From NCBI RefSeq assembly GCF_028453695.1, contig NC_135781.1:25481640-25545639 (forward strand): 64,000 nt of DNA, in the 5' to 3' direction. This DNA is from Augochlora pura (lineage: Eukaryota; Arthropoda; Insecta; Hymenoptera; Halictidae). Numbering within the stretch: the first letter of the stretch is position 1; each line of letters starts with the position of its first letter. The notes beneath the pieces were generated by a model that searched no databases, had not been told where the DNA came from, and worked only from the letters and a program-made list of their open reading frames with translations. This document shows, one piece after another, positions 1-10,278 of the stretch. The translations under genes and the position numbers were made by a program.

Positions 1-1249
1 ATATGTACGGGTAAACATCCATTTCTATAATAACAGAACAAAAAATATCATATTTGGATTGGCAAAGAGTCAGCGATTATTATTTAGTAATTATCATTAT
101 TGATTTATTGTTACCTTATTATAAAAGAAAATTACAATTTTCCGAAACAGTATCTGAGATCAATAATTGTTTCATTTGTTTATTACGGATTACATAGTGA
201 TAGGATCATAGTGACCCAAAGAATGAATGTTGGCATATTTTTAACAATTAATATCATATAAATTTTTAACAATTAATATTATATATCAATAGATAAGATA
301 TTTAGATTTACTTAAGAATAGTAGATTTAAAAAATTATAAAATTATATTATAATTCAACCAATATATCTTTGGCTCTAATTGCAGATCGGTTAAGCTAGC
401 GTGAAATAGATCGGAACGTATCGATCAGGTGAAAAAGAATCGAACAGGTCGAAAAGACTTGAATAAAGTATCAAGCCAACTCGGGTTTCCGCGAGCAGCT
501 TTCGCTCGGCCGGTTCCTCCCTCTCGCGTGCAAAAACGCGATCGAACTTCCGGTGGTAACGGTGAACGTGGCCCGTTGTGCAGACGGCCACTAAAAATCG
601 CAGTCGGCCACGGCGTGTACAGGGTGTTCGAGTAGGGGGTCGATGCACCGGCCAGTTCCAAGGACCAAGGTCGAGGTCCGGCGATACTGGATCGATACGA
701 CGACGCATCATACGCGGCACACACGGGAATGTTCGCGCGAGGTTACGCGAATTTCGTGTAAACGCGATATGTCGCGATCCCATGGGCGTGGCTGATCCCG
801 CGGCTCGGGGCCTCCTCGGGTCGCGGATTCTCGATGATGGAATTCATTTTAATAGAGAGCGCCGCACCTGCGAGGCGCCGCATCGCGTTGGAACGTTCAT
901 CGCGCTAATAGCGCGCGCGAGCGGAATATTAAGCCGCGAAAATCGGCCTGACTGCCGGGACGCGTTGCGTCGCGTGCGCGTACGAGCGAGACCAAGCGCC
1001 CGGAAATGTTGCCGCGATTAAAGACTTGCCACGTACTTCGCAATTTCCGTGGTAATCCATGGTAAACCGTCTTAGCCTTTGTTCCACTTCTTTCCTTATC
1101 CCGCGCTTCCACTTTGCAAACGAGAAAGGAAGCTTCGGTGTACGCCGATTTAATTCAGCGTTTTCTGTGTACGGCCATAATTCGCGGATCTCGATCCGAT
1201 TATTATCGGACTTTCTTGTCTGAAATTTTATACGATCGTTTTATTCGCG

Positions 1250-1282
1250 GATGCATGAAATTTGCGATCCAGAAATAATTAA
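1250..1282 (-). repeat. Possible terminal fragment of the AGACTGCGGAT MITE family
   Basis: The sequence around GATGCATGAAATTTGCGATCCAGAAATAATT resembles, in two parts (GATGCATGAAATTTGCGATC and CAGAAATAATT), the 3' terminus of the better copies at 23443-23650 and 62545-62757. No matching opposite terminus was seen about 200 bp away, so this is a solo end or a chance match. Confidence 0.3.
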
Positions 1283-4200
1283 GCGCGAATGCTGGTGAAA
1301 GGAATGATTAAACCATGATTATAGAGTATAGAAAGCTTCGAGAATTTATTAAGTGTTTCCTAATACAATATAATACTGTTCGACTTATGTTACATTCGTC
1401 AAAGCATATAATTATGCGTGACTCGCGATTCCTTATATTTTTCTACAAGAGTTTATATTTATACATAAAGTTCCGCTTTCTGCCGACCATGCGTACAGTG
1501 GGCCATAAAATTATTCACATAAATATATGAACGGATGGATGCATTGATTTTGTAACAGTTCCATGGAATTTACTTGAAGTTTTCGTTTATGAATCATTAC
1601 AGTAGCTTGATCTTCTGTGAACACTTTTGTAGGTCGCTGCATCTAGAACATGAACGACTAGCTGCTCTACCGATGAATGCAGCTAAATCGCTAATTGAAT
1701 TAACCATCAACGTGAAATGACTGTAGTACGAAGAACGGTGGCGAATCGATTTTATAATAGGAACATTGCTAGCAAATTCCTGCGAATCTTTCCAGATACT
1801 AATTCTTGGTATGGAAGAGTCATTCAGAACGGCATTAATCAGCTTCCGGTGGGAAAACTGGAACGATCGAACGGAATAGAAACTGAAAGTCGGCTCATCG
1901 CTTCACTGCGAGATTGGTTGCACAACTCGAAGCTAATTAACTGTAACAGGATGCTTAAAACTGAGCAAACCATGACGGGAGAACACAAATATGCAGATAA
2001 TCGGTACACAATTCGACGCGGGGTTGAAAAGGGTTGGTTTTTCGAGGGCCACGAAAACTATACGGTATCTGGAACCGAGCACCTAAATTATTTCCCCAGC
2101 CATGAAACTTCGATAAGGAAACTCGCCTGACATTCTTCCAGCCTTTCGCGGCAAGAAACAATTTAGATTTACGACTCGAGACTCGGGCCGTCCCCTCGCG
2201 ACAAGAATGGTCGGCGTTCACGCGAGTTTCCTCGCCGTTTCGGCCACGATGCTAGGCCATCGCTATAAATTCTTTTTATACAAATCCGCGGGGAGCGTGC
2301 GATCGTGTTCCCGGGGTGTGTCGCGTCACGAAACGTCGGCTGTCGTGAACGTAGGGTCAACGACCAAGCGGAAAAATTGGCTCCGACGCTAATTCCAGGG
2401 CGAGGAGTCTGGGAAATGGTGGCAACCATAAGTGACGCCGGTCGCTCCTTGATTGCCGGCACCGCGGTCGATGTTCCAGCCGGGATATTGCCATCCTGTG
2501 AGATGAACTCCTGGAGAAAACACTGTAACGACGTTAAGTTATCCTTGGCCAGGCATGGGGCCGTAAGAGCCGGCATAAGGGCCGCCGTGAAACCGTGGAA
2601 ACAGAGGGTCGGTCGATCGATAACGCCCCCATAGCAAATATCGTCGGGGGTTGCCGCGCCGGGAGAGCGCAAGGTGTCCCATGGAACACCGCACCCTCTC
2701 GTCGAGTCCTCCTCGTAGAAAATAAAATCATTCGGAACTCGGGACGGAGCGGGACTTGCGTTTAGAACTAATGATCGATAACGAGCCGGGAACTTCGTTA
2801 ACGGAGCCCTGAATCCGAGCGACCGGAACTGACTCGATTCTGCTCCAGTTGCGGCCATCAACGATAAAATGTTCAACGCGGAGAGGCTGGAAACGACGTG
2901 CACGCTCGTCTAGAATCTAATTGACGTCTTCTCGCCGCCGCGAACAGTTTATGCGACCGATGATCGACGGATCGTAGCGGGCAACGATCGTTCAACTTCA
3001 TTCGCGTCGGTCTTGATCGCCATCGATCCGGGAACGGGAAATAAGATCGTAGCAGTGTAAGCTAGATTTTCGAAAATATTAACTTATGCATTATATTAAT
3101 AAGAATATTACCCTAATTTTATCCCGCTTGTATGCGTGTCACCTTTACCATTTAAAATTGAAACCGGGTTCCCTAAAAATACTATGGATGTATCGATCGT
3201 TCGATTGCTTCCGACGTGGACGTTTCTAGGGTCCTCAACTTAGCACAGACATTATTCTTTTAAATCGAAAGTAGTTCCCTTAAAAATACTGGATGCATGT
3301 CGACTTTTTGTTCTTCAAGACTCTTTTAAATTAACTAGAAAATAATGCATTCGAACATCTTCGCGATCCCATCCTCCAAAATATGCTTCGCACTTCGACA
3401 AATCGTGGTGTACCAAAGTTTGTCGGATCTATACGAGAGTCGGTTTCCGTGGTAGCCATTTTCTCGCGTGCCAGATCGAAGACCAGGGGTTGGTTTCAGC
3501 TATCCGGTGTCACCCGGTTTTCAGCAAAAGTCGCGAGACGGAGATGTTCTGATCGTTTCCAAGAAGGAGACCGATTAATTGGGAACATTGGTAGGATTCC
3601 CTAAGCAACAGCTGTGCTCCGGCTGGGGTGGCCTTCGTGTTCGCTGGGGGTTCTTATGAATGGGGTGCGATGGCCACGTGCGTGCACAGAGCCTCGAAAC
3701 CTAGGAAAAGGATAAGGGTGGCTCAGCTGCTCCCGGCTTTCGGACCTCCTTTCTGATCAATAACTACCGTCTGTGTGTTCCCGACTCCTCCGGGAGAGAG
3801 CCGGTCGGGCAACACAGTTCGACTCGTCGTTTCCCTCGGCGCCAACTTTTCGAGTTCCACGCCTAACGATCGAACAAGCCACTCGGCCGAGCGACCGAAG
3901 TCGCCTAGTCAACCTGGTTGTGATCCTTGCTACAAATCCTGTTTCCGTCGATCGGATCGTAAGGAGATCTGCCCGTCGATACCATAGTGAGGTCATGATT
4001 TATTCCCAGACTTGGAGGATTTCTTTCGCAAAGAATGTCATCTGCTAGGTTGGCAAAGTTTTTGCAGTTAATCAGAATTGAAGAACAGAAACATGAATAT
4101 TATTATTCTTTATTAGCGAGCTTTATAAGCCCTTTTGCGGTACAAGTTTAACACTTAAAAGAAGAAAGATAGCAAAGCGGGAGTCTTCATACCTCTAAAT

Positions 4201-4331
4201 TCGTTCTACGTACATACTTTACTTGATTTTATACTTTTTATACTGTATTGTATTTTAATTCTTCCATATAATATAATTTGTTTACTCCATTACTTCTGCG
4301 CTAGTTAACTTAAGCATTCATAAATTAACAC

Positions 4332-4384
4332 ACTGACATAAACGCCCACATGAAGGTTTCATACTGATATAGAGGCCCACATGA
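4332..4384. repeat. 31-bp direct duplication
   Basis: ACTGACATAAACGCCCACAT at 4332 recurs with four changes at 4363 (ACTGATATAGAGGCCCACAT), and both are followed by GA. The offset is 31 bp. It is a short two-unit tandem duplication in noncoding DNA. Confidence 0.7.
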
Positions 4385-5366
4385 CGTTCCTTCGTTCCGA
4401 GTGTACACACGCCTAGTGAAAGTAAGAATAGAATAGTAATATGCTAATATCTAAAAGATCGATATAAAAACTCTACCGTTCGAAGATCTGTATAGCCACG
4501 ACCCTAACGGGGTCAGCTAGTTAGCGAGTCCAGGGTAGACGATAATCACCGATGATCGGGGGAAATTAAGAGGGCTCGCCCTCGCACCCTCGGAAATTGT
4601 GTTCCACCTGCGTATCCAGTTTACGGAAGGAGGAAATTCGCCAATCGATCAACGATGTACCTGGCTTCTGTCGAAGCAAGTTACCCCCGTTGGGTGATCA
4701 TCCACACGGTGTTTTATACGTTGAAGACACATTCTGTCGAAATGGTCGCGTTTCCCCTGTGCACACGCCCACGGTCTAAATGGGGACGACTCCATGGGGT
4801 GGAAACGAGGAACGTGGAACCATTGGCACACGGTCGGTCGCGTAATCGCCGGGCAAAGGGCGTCGGCCCGTCGGGTTCAGCTGATCAAGACTAACATCCC
4901 TGCAAGCGTTCTTGCACCGGTAGCAACATTTCCCGTGGCTGCAAACTAGACCGACTGTCACCATTCGTTTGTCAAAAATACCGGATTCTATGAAAATCGA
5001 TCCTACAAGCTGGAAAATGTTAGGTTGTGCCGTCACAAACTCTGATGTCGATGTAATTAGTTCGAATAATCGAAATTATACTTACAATAGATATTATACT
5101 TATATATACTGATATATACGATAGAGATTATACTTACAATACAATTTTGCAACACGATTCATTGGACAAAACGATGAGGCTGTATTTTAGCATTGTACTC
5201 AAGAAATCATTCCGACAATTCAAGTCGAATGAGACTGTAATTGATATATTATTCGAAACATAAATTGAATAGTTCTGCTGTATCTCGTGTTTTTCTTGCA
5301 TACCGAATGGATTCTTCAGTTACCGTCGACTGGACAAAGTGAGCAATTGCTGACTTCTTGTTGCAG

Positions 5367-5511
5367 ATTTGTCGAAGAACCGTTTCGCGGAGCTACCCGA
5401 GGAAGTTACCGAGTTCCCGTTCCTCGAGAAGCTGCATCTTTACCACAATGCCATAAGAATAATACCGGAGACGGTGTCGTTGCTCCAGTCGCTGAACTAC
5501 CTCGATCTTAG
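5367..5511 (+). CDS. Lrch: Lrch coding exon: LRR 1-2
   Basis: The exon follows a TTGTTGCAG acceptor and starts with the last two bases of an Asp codon (G|AT), so an upstream coding exon is required. It encodes LSKNRFAELPEEVTEF and then LHLYHNAIRIIPETVSLLQ, two LRR units with the LxxLxLxxN-x-IxxLP spacing of LRCH proteins. It ends in AG before a GTACGT donor, and the next exon completes a Ser codon. The length of 145 bp fits 47 codons plus two split codons. Confidence 0.95.
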
Positions 5512-5604
5512 GTACGTCCTTGGATGGCAGAAACTTAGCCATGACGACGCGGATGCTGGACGAGCGCCGAGGTGGTTCGATAGTGATTAAACTTTTGCCC
5601 GCAG

Positions 5605-5837
5605 CCGGAACCAATTGACGTCGCTACCTCGGGAGATATGCAGGCTACCGTTGCAAACGTTGCTGGTCGCTCACAATAGATTAGCATCGCTTCCGGACGA
5701 ATTAGGAAGAATGTCGGCGCTGGCCGAGCTCGACGCCGGCTGCAACGAGATCACGAGCTTACCGCCTCGGATGGGCGATCTCGCGAGACTCAGGTCGCTG
5801 GACCTCAGGAGCAACATGCTCGTGCACCTGCCTATTG
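5605..5837 (+). CDS. Lrch: Lrch coding exon: LRR 3-6
   Basis: It follows a 93-bp intron with a CCCGCAG acceptor. It encodes SRNQLTSLPREICRLPLQT and the next LRRs (LLVAHNRLASLPDELG, LDAGCNEITSLPPRMG, LDLRSNMLVHLPI), close to the LRCH3 pattern SRNQLSTLPVHLC. It ends with a single G before a GTGAGC donor, which forms a Glu codon with the next exon. Confidence 0.96.
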
Positions 5838-6027
5838 GTGAGCCATGCTTCGCAACCTTCGACAATTCTCCGAAAGCAAAGTCTTCCGCGAAACGGAGCA
5901 ACGCTGACCGAGACGATTAGTATGTTTAGGGTCGTAGTCCTCGGGTGAATGTCTCTTTAACGCGCTGTGAACTCCTCCTCCTCTGCTTCGATAAGGTTTT
6001 CTTTTATAGAGGCTCCGCGCTTCCATC

Positions 6028-6238
6028 GTTCATTTATTAATAGACTGCGGATTTTATGCATTCACGGTAAAAATGTGTTACTACATTTTGAAACGTTGTG
6101 GCGATTAAAAGAAACTACGAATATCGATACATTAATTCGAACTTAATAACATCACTAAGTAGTGCATGGATCTTGTGTTATAAAATTGATGCAACCAATT
6201 TTTATTTTGCACAACGTGCGGCAGTTCATTTATTAATA
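6028..6238. mobile_element. MITE-like copy of the AGACTGCGGAT family in an Lrch intron
   Basis: The left end is AATAGACTGCGGATTTTATGCA. A perfect 15-bp direct repeat, GTTCATTTATTAATA, occurs at 6028-6042 and 6224-6238, bracketing about 181 bp. The right end (TGCACAACGTGCGGCAGTT) is a weak match to the inverted terminus. The direct repeat could be a target duplication or part of the element. Confidence 0.5.
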
Positions 6239-6434
6239 TGCGGCGGGGTGCGACAACCCCCCGGTGCATGAATGAAAAAAAAGGAAATAAGGGAATAAAT
6301 AGGTATCGATTTAATCCTGCTTGCCCTCGCTGAGTCATTCCCCGCAACAATCGGAGGGGCTGGCAGGAATCTTCTAACACTTTTACGAACCAAAAGGCAT
6401 CAGTGAATAATCATCGTTTGGATCGTGTTCGCAG

Positions 6435-6571
6435 AACTGACGTACCTGAGATTGGTGAAGCTGGATATCAGCGGTAACCGGATATCCGTGCTTCCGAATG
6501 AGATGAGGAAAATGAAGAGCCTGGTGGACTTTCGGCTGTCGGACAACCCTTTAACCTCGCCGCCTGCCTCG
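6435..6571 (+). CDS. Lrch: Lrch coding exon: LRR 6-8
   Basis: It follows a 597-bp intron with a TTCGCAG acceptor. It encodes ELTYLRLVKLDISGNRIS and LPNEMRKMKSLVDF, ending in DNPLTSPPAS, the signature that closes the LRR block in LRCH proteins (LRCH3 has DNNPLQSPPAQ). It is 137 bp long and ends in phase 0 before GTGAGC. Confidence 0.95.
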
Positions 6572-6651
6572 GTGAGCGAATCTGCTTGATCTTCGAACAC
6601 TACCCCACGAATTGCATCGTTCAGCAATAATTGGTAATTCGAAAATTACAG

Positions 6652-6867
6652 CTATGCATTCGCGGGCGAACGCACATCTTCAAGTATCTGGAGAGACAGG
6701 CGGCGAAGCACGAGAGGGCTAGAGGCAGTCGTGGAAGGAGGACACCTTTGGACATGAGAGGACACGCGACCTTAGATACGAGGTCTCACAGGCGGCACAA
6801 CGTCGACAGTGGATACAGCACCAGCGACGGCGTCGACAAACGCTGGTCCCAAGAAATTCATAGCGCG
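6652..6867 (+). CDS. Lrch: Lrch coding exon: LRR cap and conserved DSGY/DKRWS segment
   Basis: This 72-codon exon is phase 0 at both ends. It starts with LCIRGRTHIFKYLERQAAK, matching the LRCH cap (ICIKGKVHIFKYLNIQA in LRCH3). After an Arg-rich stretch it carries NVDSGYSTSDGVDKRWSQE, a conserved LRCH linker motif. The donor is GTTAGT. The reading frame stays open 55 codons past the donor, which is discussed as a separate finding. Confidence 0.95.
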
Positions 6868-6951
6868 GTTAGTTTCCTAGCCCCTTTTTTTGCACTTTTC
6901 CTCATTCTGCGATTCCTCCACCGACTGCAGCTTATACTGTTCGGAAGCTGG

Positions 6952-7018
6952 GACTCCGTAGATCCTGTAGATCCTGTAGATCCTGTAGATACTGTAGATG
7001 CTGTACATACTGTAGATA
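6952..7018. repeat. 9-bp tandem repeat, GATCCTGTA-like units
   Basis: About seven units of consensus GAT(C/A)CTGTA lie in an Lrch intron. Because 9 is divisible by 3 and the upstream exon frame stays open here, read-through would encode Val-Asp-Pro and Val-Asp-Thr repeats. Confidence 0.9.
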
Positions 7019-7387
7019 CCTTCGAACCGATATAGGACAGAGTCCTAGGACTACTAAGATATCCAGGACACAAGAAACTGTGAAGAATTTCTGACTGTGG
7101 TGAAAGCATGTGATTAACTCCATTTTCATGAACCATTAACAGAGTTGCTATGTGTTGGAAACTTTTAGATTACGATATAATAATTTTTGGCTAATTTCAA
7201 AGTCCCGTTAACTTTTAACTTTCGGTTACACTAAACAATCACAGAGCGTTCGGACGAATGTGTAATAACTCTAGCAACCGATCATGTAGAAACAAACAGA
7301 TACACTGAAATAAAACACAGAAAACACACACACACGATGTCGACAATTTCCCGTAGTACCTCCTGTTGGACACGTTTTTGCGCGCAG

Positions 7388-7552
7388 GTGCACGACGGCG
7401 AGATTCGAGGCTTGTGGCGGCAAGAATGTTCGCCGCTTTCGATCACTCTGCCGCATGAGCACGCGGTGGTGAACGGATCGTGTAGCGGGACCTCAACACC
7501 GAGCACCATCTCACCTGGCGAGCACACGTCTCTCGAGGATGAACTCGGCAAG
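7388..7552 (+). CDS. Lrch: Lrch coding exon: linker
   Basis: It follows a 520-bp intron with a GCGCGCAG acceptor and is phase 0 at both ends (55 codons). It encodes VHDGEIRGLWRQECSPLS and a Ser/Thr-rich stretch ending SLEDELGK before GTGAGA. There is no recognised domain. It belongs to the variable linker between the LRRs and the CH domain; the assignment rests on splice phase and position. Confidence 0.85.
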
Positions 7553-7852
7553 GTGAGAACCGCGGAGCCGTTCGGCTGCGAACCGAATTTTTCGGACGTC
7601 TGGCCTCCAGACTCGGTAGAGGCGGTTTCTGTAAGAGCGCAGCCCGCTCCGGGGCCGTGCCGTATGATACAACGTCTATATTTAGCGATTGAATAGAACC
7701 CTGCCTCTTGGAAATGATATCTGTGTTGCCGCGGCGCGCTTGGCCGTCGTTCAAGCCTCGTTGAACGACCTTAACCCATTGAAAGAACGCGACGTTCCGA
7801 TTGGCGTGAACCACAAGCTCACCTTTTTCTATGATCCTTTTTCTCTACGCAG

Positions 7853-7974
7853 GCAATGATACTGCACGATCAATTGGAGAAGCGGAGGCTGGAGAGAAGC
7901 ACCTCGGAGAATGGCGCGGACGTCAGGAAACCGATGACCTCTGGCCTCTACCACGCGTCAATTACTCCGCCAGG
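7853..7974 (+). CDS. Lrch: Lrch coding exon: linker with EKRRLER segment
   Basis: It follows a 300-bp intron with a TCTACGCAG acceptor. It begins AMILHDQLEKRRLERSTSE, similar in position and character to the FMAYIEQRRISHE segment of LRCH3, and ends ...SITPP plus a split Gly codon (GG) before GTAAGC. It is 122 bp, consistent with entry in phase 0 and exit in phase 2. Confidence 0.88.
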
Positions 7975-8052
7975 GTAAGCCAGCTAACCGTTCCTAAGCC
8001 GATCAGACACTTATAATCGTTCACAGACTGATAATTCGATGCTTCGTTCCAG

Positions 8053-8199
8053 GCCTCTCGAGACCTCCCATCTGAGCCAGGCCCAGTCGATCACGACGAA
8101 TACGCAGCCGGTTCAGCCTCTGCAGAACTCTACCCCGAACTCTACCTCCTTGCTAAACGGGGATGAGAAGAGGCCTCTAAACCACATCCAAACTTACAG
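8053..8199 (+). CDS. Lrch: Lrch coding exon: Gln/Asn/Thr-rich linker
   Basis: It follows a 78-bp intron with a CGTTCCAG acceptor. It encodes GPLETSHLSQAQSITTN, a Gln/Asn/Ser-rich stretch, and ends in HIQTYR with the Arg codon split before GTACGC. The region is low complexity with no domain. It is supported by phase and by the continuous frame between neighbouring exons. Confidence 0.85.
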
Positions 8200-8323
8200 G
8201 TACGCTATTTTTTTATTTGCTCTGTAACGTCTGGTATCGAATCCAAAAGTGTTAAAACATTTTTGGTCACTCCATTGTATTTTAATGTACGATAAGCGAT
8301 TTGACTGAACGATAAACTTTTAG

Positions 8324-8724
8324 GGAGTACAAAGAAGCCCTGCGACAACAGAGGGCTAGCGAGGGGCCCAGCGTGTACAGGCCCCGAGAACAGGTTACGC
8401 CACCCGGAAATGAATCTCAAAATAACGAGACTGACTCGAGCAACAACAAGGAAGCGGTCGCTCTGACGGGCAAACAGATCTTCAACGAAGAGAACGCTAC
8501 GAAGAGACCAGTGCAGAAGGTGACGCCGTCGCGTATCAACTATCAAAACACGCCAATCATCAATGGCAGCAATAACGAGTACAACAACAAGAATGGAAAG
8601 TACCTAGAGCAGCCGTACAAGAAGCCTAATTCGCCCATCAAAACCTCGACGAGCATCCTGTCTTCGGGCACTAGCCCTGGACACACCCCGAGACTAGTCA
8701 AGACTGCTGTCGGTTATGTGGAAG
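8324..8724 (+). CDS. Lrch: Lrch coding exon: long disordered linker
   Basis: This is the longest exon (401 bp), after a 124-bp intron. It starts REYKEALRQQRASEG and continues as a Ser/Asn/Pro/Lys-rich disordered linker with short repeated KPNSP and SPIKTS stretches, ending GYVEG. The donor is GTGAGT. The composition fits a flexible tether between the LRR and CH modules. No conserved domain was seen. Confidence 0.92.
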
Positions 8725-8802
8725 GTGAGTGTTTGAAAGAGTACATCCTTTTGCAGTGTAAGTTTGTTCGATGATAAAACTAACTGTGACGATGTTCTCC
8801 AG

Positions 8803-8954
8803 GTAACAAGAGTCCTAGCAGAAACGGAGGAAGTCCGAAATCTCCTCGGTCGGTCACTTGGAATAGTAACGTGCCAGAGAAGTACTCGTTCACCATGAGA
8901 CGAGAGTTCGAACGTGCCAAGGAAGAGGCAGACTTGATAGAGCAACTCAGAAAC
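8803..8954 (+). CDS. Lrch: Lrch coding exon: start of the CH domain
   Basis: It follows a 78-bp intron with a TTCTCCAG acceptor. The first part is a Ser/Pro-rich stretch (SPSRNGGSPKSPRS) and the end is FERAKEEADLIEQLRN, the helix that opens the CH domain (EELELIDQLRK in LRCH3). It ends in phase 0 before GTGAGT. Confidence 0.95.
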
Positions 8955-9015
8955 GTGAGTTTTCATTTAGGATTGTCGAAAAGAATTGCTGATATAAGTC
9001 TCGATTCATTTTCAG

Positions 9016-9153
9016 CATATAGAAACAAGGTTGAAGATGGCGTTGCCGGAAGATCTAGCCCCGGCGTTAACAGACGGAGTGGTCCTTTGTCATCTGGCTA
9101 ATCATGTGAGACCCCGATCGGTTGCCAGTATCCATGTTCCTTCGCCCGCAGTG
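9016..9153 (+). CDS. Lrch: Lrch coding exon: CH domain core
   Basis: It follows a 61-bp intron. It encodes HIETRLKMALPEDL, then LTDGVVLCHLANHVRPRS and IHVPSPAV. These are close to LRCH3 residue for residue and are the diagnostic core of the LRCH calponin-homology domain. It has 46 codons and is phase 0 at both ends (donor GTAAGA). Confidence 0.98.
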
Positions 9154-9230
9154 GTAAGAGCTCTAATCTTGTCATCAATTTGTCTAAATTTCTTTGGACG
9201 CTGAATTGAACGAACTTTTCCCATTCGCAG

Positions 9231-9308
9231 CCCAAGCTGACGATGGCCAGATGCAGGCGCAACGTGGACAATTTCCTGGAGGCGTGTCGCAAGATTGGCG
9301 TAGACGAG
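9231..9308 (+). CDS. Lrch: Lrch last shared exon: CH domain FLEACRKIG helix
   Basis: It follows a 77-bp intron with an ATTCGCAG acceptor. It has 26 codons, PKLTMARCRRNVDNFLEACR then KIGVDE, nearly identical to LRCH3. It ends in phase 0 on GAC GAG before GTAAGC. This is the branch point: two downstream exons, both with phase-0 starts and their own stop codons, can each supply the last CH helix. Confidence 0.97.
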
Positions 9309-10038
9309 GTAAGCAGACGCTCCTGTCCCATGATCCTTCTCCCGACATTCTGCGCGCTTGTCTGTCGCTCTTAGATGTTCTCTTCGTCTTTCCCGACGCA
9401 CTTCTCTGCAGTAGCCATGCTCGCGCCGAACGAGGACCCGTCGTCGACGTTAGGTACGTTCGTCCATGATGTTTCCAACAACTACTAGTCAGTCCCCGAG
9501 TTCGGTTGAGTCGCGGTCAGTTTCTTGCCGGTGCGCGTGTTTCGCTGTTCGAGGAAAGGATCGCGGGGGAACAGACGCTGAAGAGTAGTTTTGCATGCGC
9601 CTAGACCTCGTGCTCGCTTGTCTGTCGCTGGTCGGAGACCTGCTGTGTGACGCAGTTCCCGAGAGTCTTCTACCCTGATCGCACCTCCCCGGTCGATGCT
9701 CGCGATCGTTCTGTCTTCTTCGACGTGTTCGTTCGACGTTCCGACGCACCCAGTCTCCGAAACGATCTCCATTTGTTCCTTGAAGAGACCGAGGGTCTGT
9801 CGAATAATTCGATTTCGAGCAAGGTGTCGCTTCGGAAAGAGAAACAGGGAGAAGGGGCTAGGGAGAGCAGGGTCGCGCAGGCTACTCCGACCTCTTAGGG
9901 ATGACCCTCTTAGAGGATGATTCTTCATCTCCTAAATGGGTGATCTCGGCGGAGGAGCAGCCTGCGCTTGGAGAAGACACGACCGAGCGGCGGCGAAGTA
10001 GAAATTGGGACTGAGTAGTATCGTTGTTGGTGTTGCAG

Positions 10039-10278
10039 GAGGTGTTATTGGACGCGGACGCAATCATGGACGTGGGTTACATGGACGCGTACGGGCTGGA
10101 GGCTCTGGCGCGTCTCGTCTCCGCTCTCCTCCTTCTCCGCGACGAACGAGCGAATGATGCCGAAGAGTCGGCCGCAGGTTCACCCCGTACGAATCAGGAC
10201 CGCGTTCTGTCCGCGATGCTTTTCGCCGCATTCCTCTCCACCCTCATTCTGCTCTATCTATTCCCGATCCCCGATTAA
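10039..10278 (+). CDS. Lrch: Lrch alternative terminal exon A: CH end plus C-terminal membrane segment
   Basis: It follows a TTGGTGTTGCAG acceptor and starts in phase 0, in frame with GVDE at 9308. It has 79 codons and a TAA stop. The first 30 residues (EVLLDADAIMDVG, GLEALARLVSALL) can serve as the final CH segment, though they lack the conserved Leu-Cys...Asp-Val-Leu-Glu signature. A charged spacer follows, then a hydrophobic run, LSAMLFAAFLSTLILLYLF (exon residues about 57-75), ending four residues later. LRCH4 is known to carry a C-terminal transmembrane segment, so this exon probably makes a membrane-anchored isoform. The isoform is inferred from sequence; transcript evidence is needed. 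Confidence 0.78.
   Translation, partial: EVLLDADAIMDVGYMDAYGLEALARLVSALLLLRDERANDAEESAAGSPRTNQDRVLSAMLFAAFLSTLILLYLFPIPD

Larger units (their letters stand above)
1..5366. other. Upstream flank or first intron of Lrch; no supported exon
   Basis: AT-rich DNA (1-380, 1140-2120, 3050-3380, 4040-4560, 5040-5366) alternates with CpG-rich islands (about 380-1140, 2160-3050, 3380-4040, 4560-5040). The first visible Lrch exon begins with a split codon, so at least one 5' coding exon must lie upstream. I looked for the usual LRCH N-terminal sequence (helix, then a Lys-Tyr-Asp-Leu-Ser-Asp-Thr-like segment ending on a G donor) and did not find it. The stretch is probably first intron, or intron plus 5' flank. 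Open frames here, including a 244-codon one on the minus strand at 2169-2903, show no recognisable domain. Confidence 0.5.

Noticed and set aside
9376..9452. A candidate extra Lrch exon (MFSSSFPTHFSAVAM...) between the last shared exon and the terminal exons
   Set aside because: It exits in phase 1 and cannot join either terminal exon, which both need phase 0. It also has no similarity to LRCH proteins.
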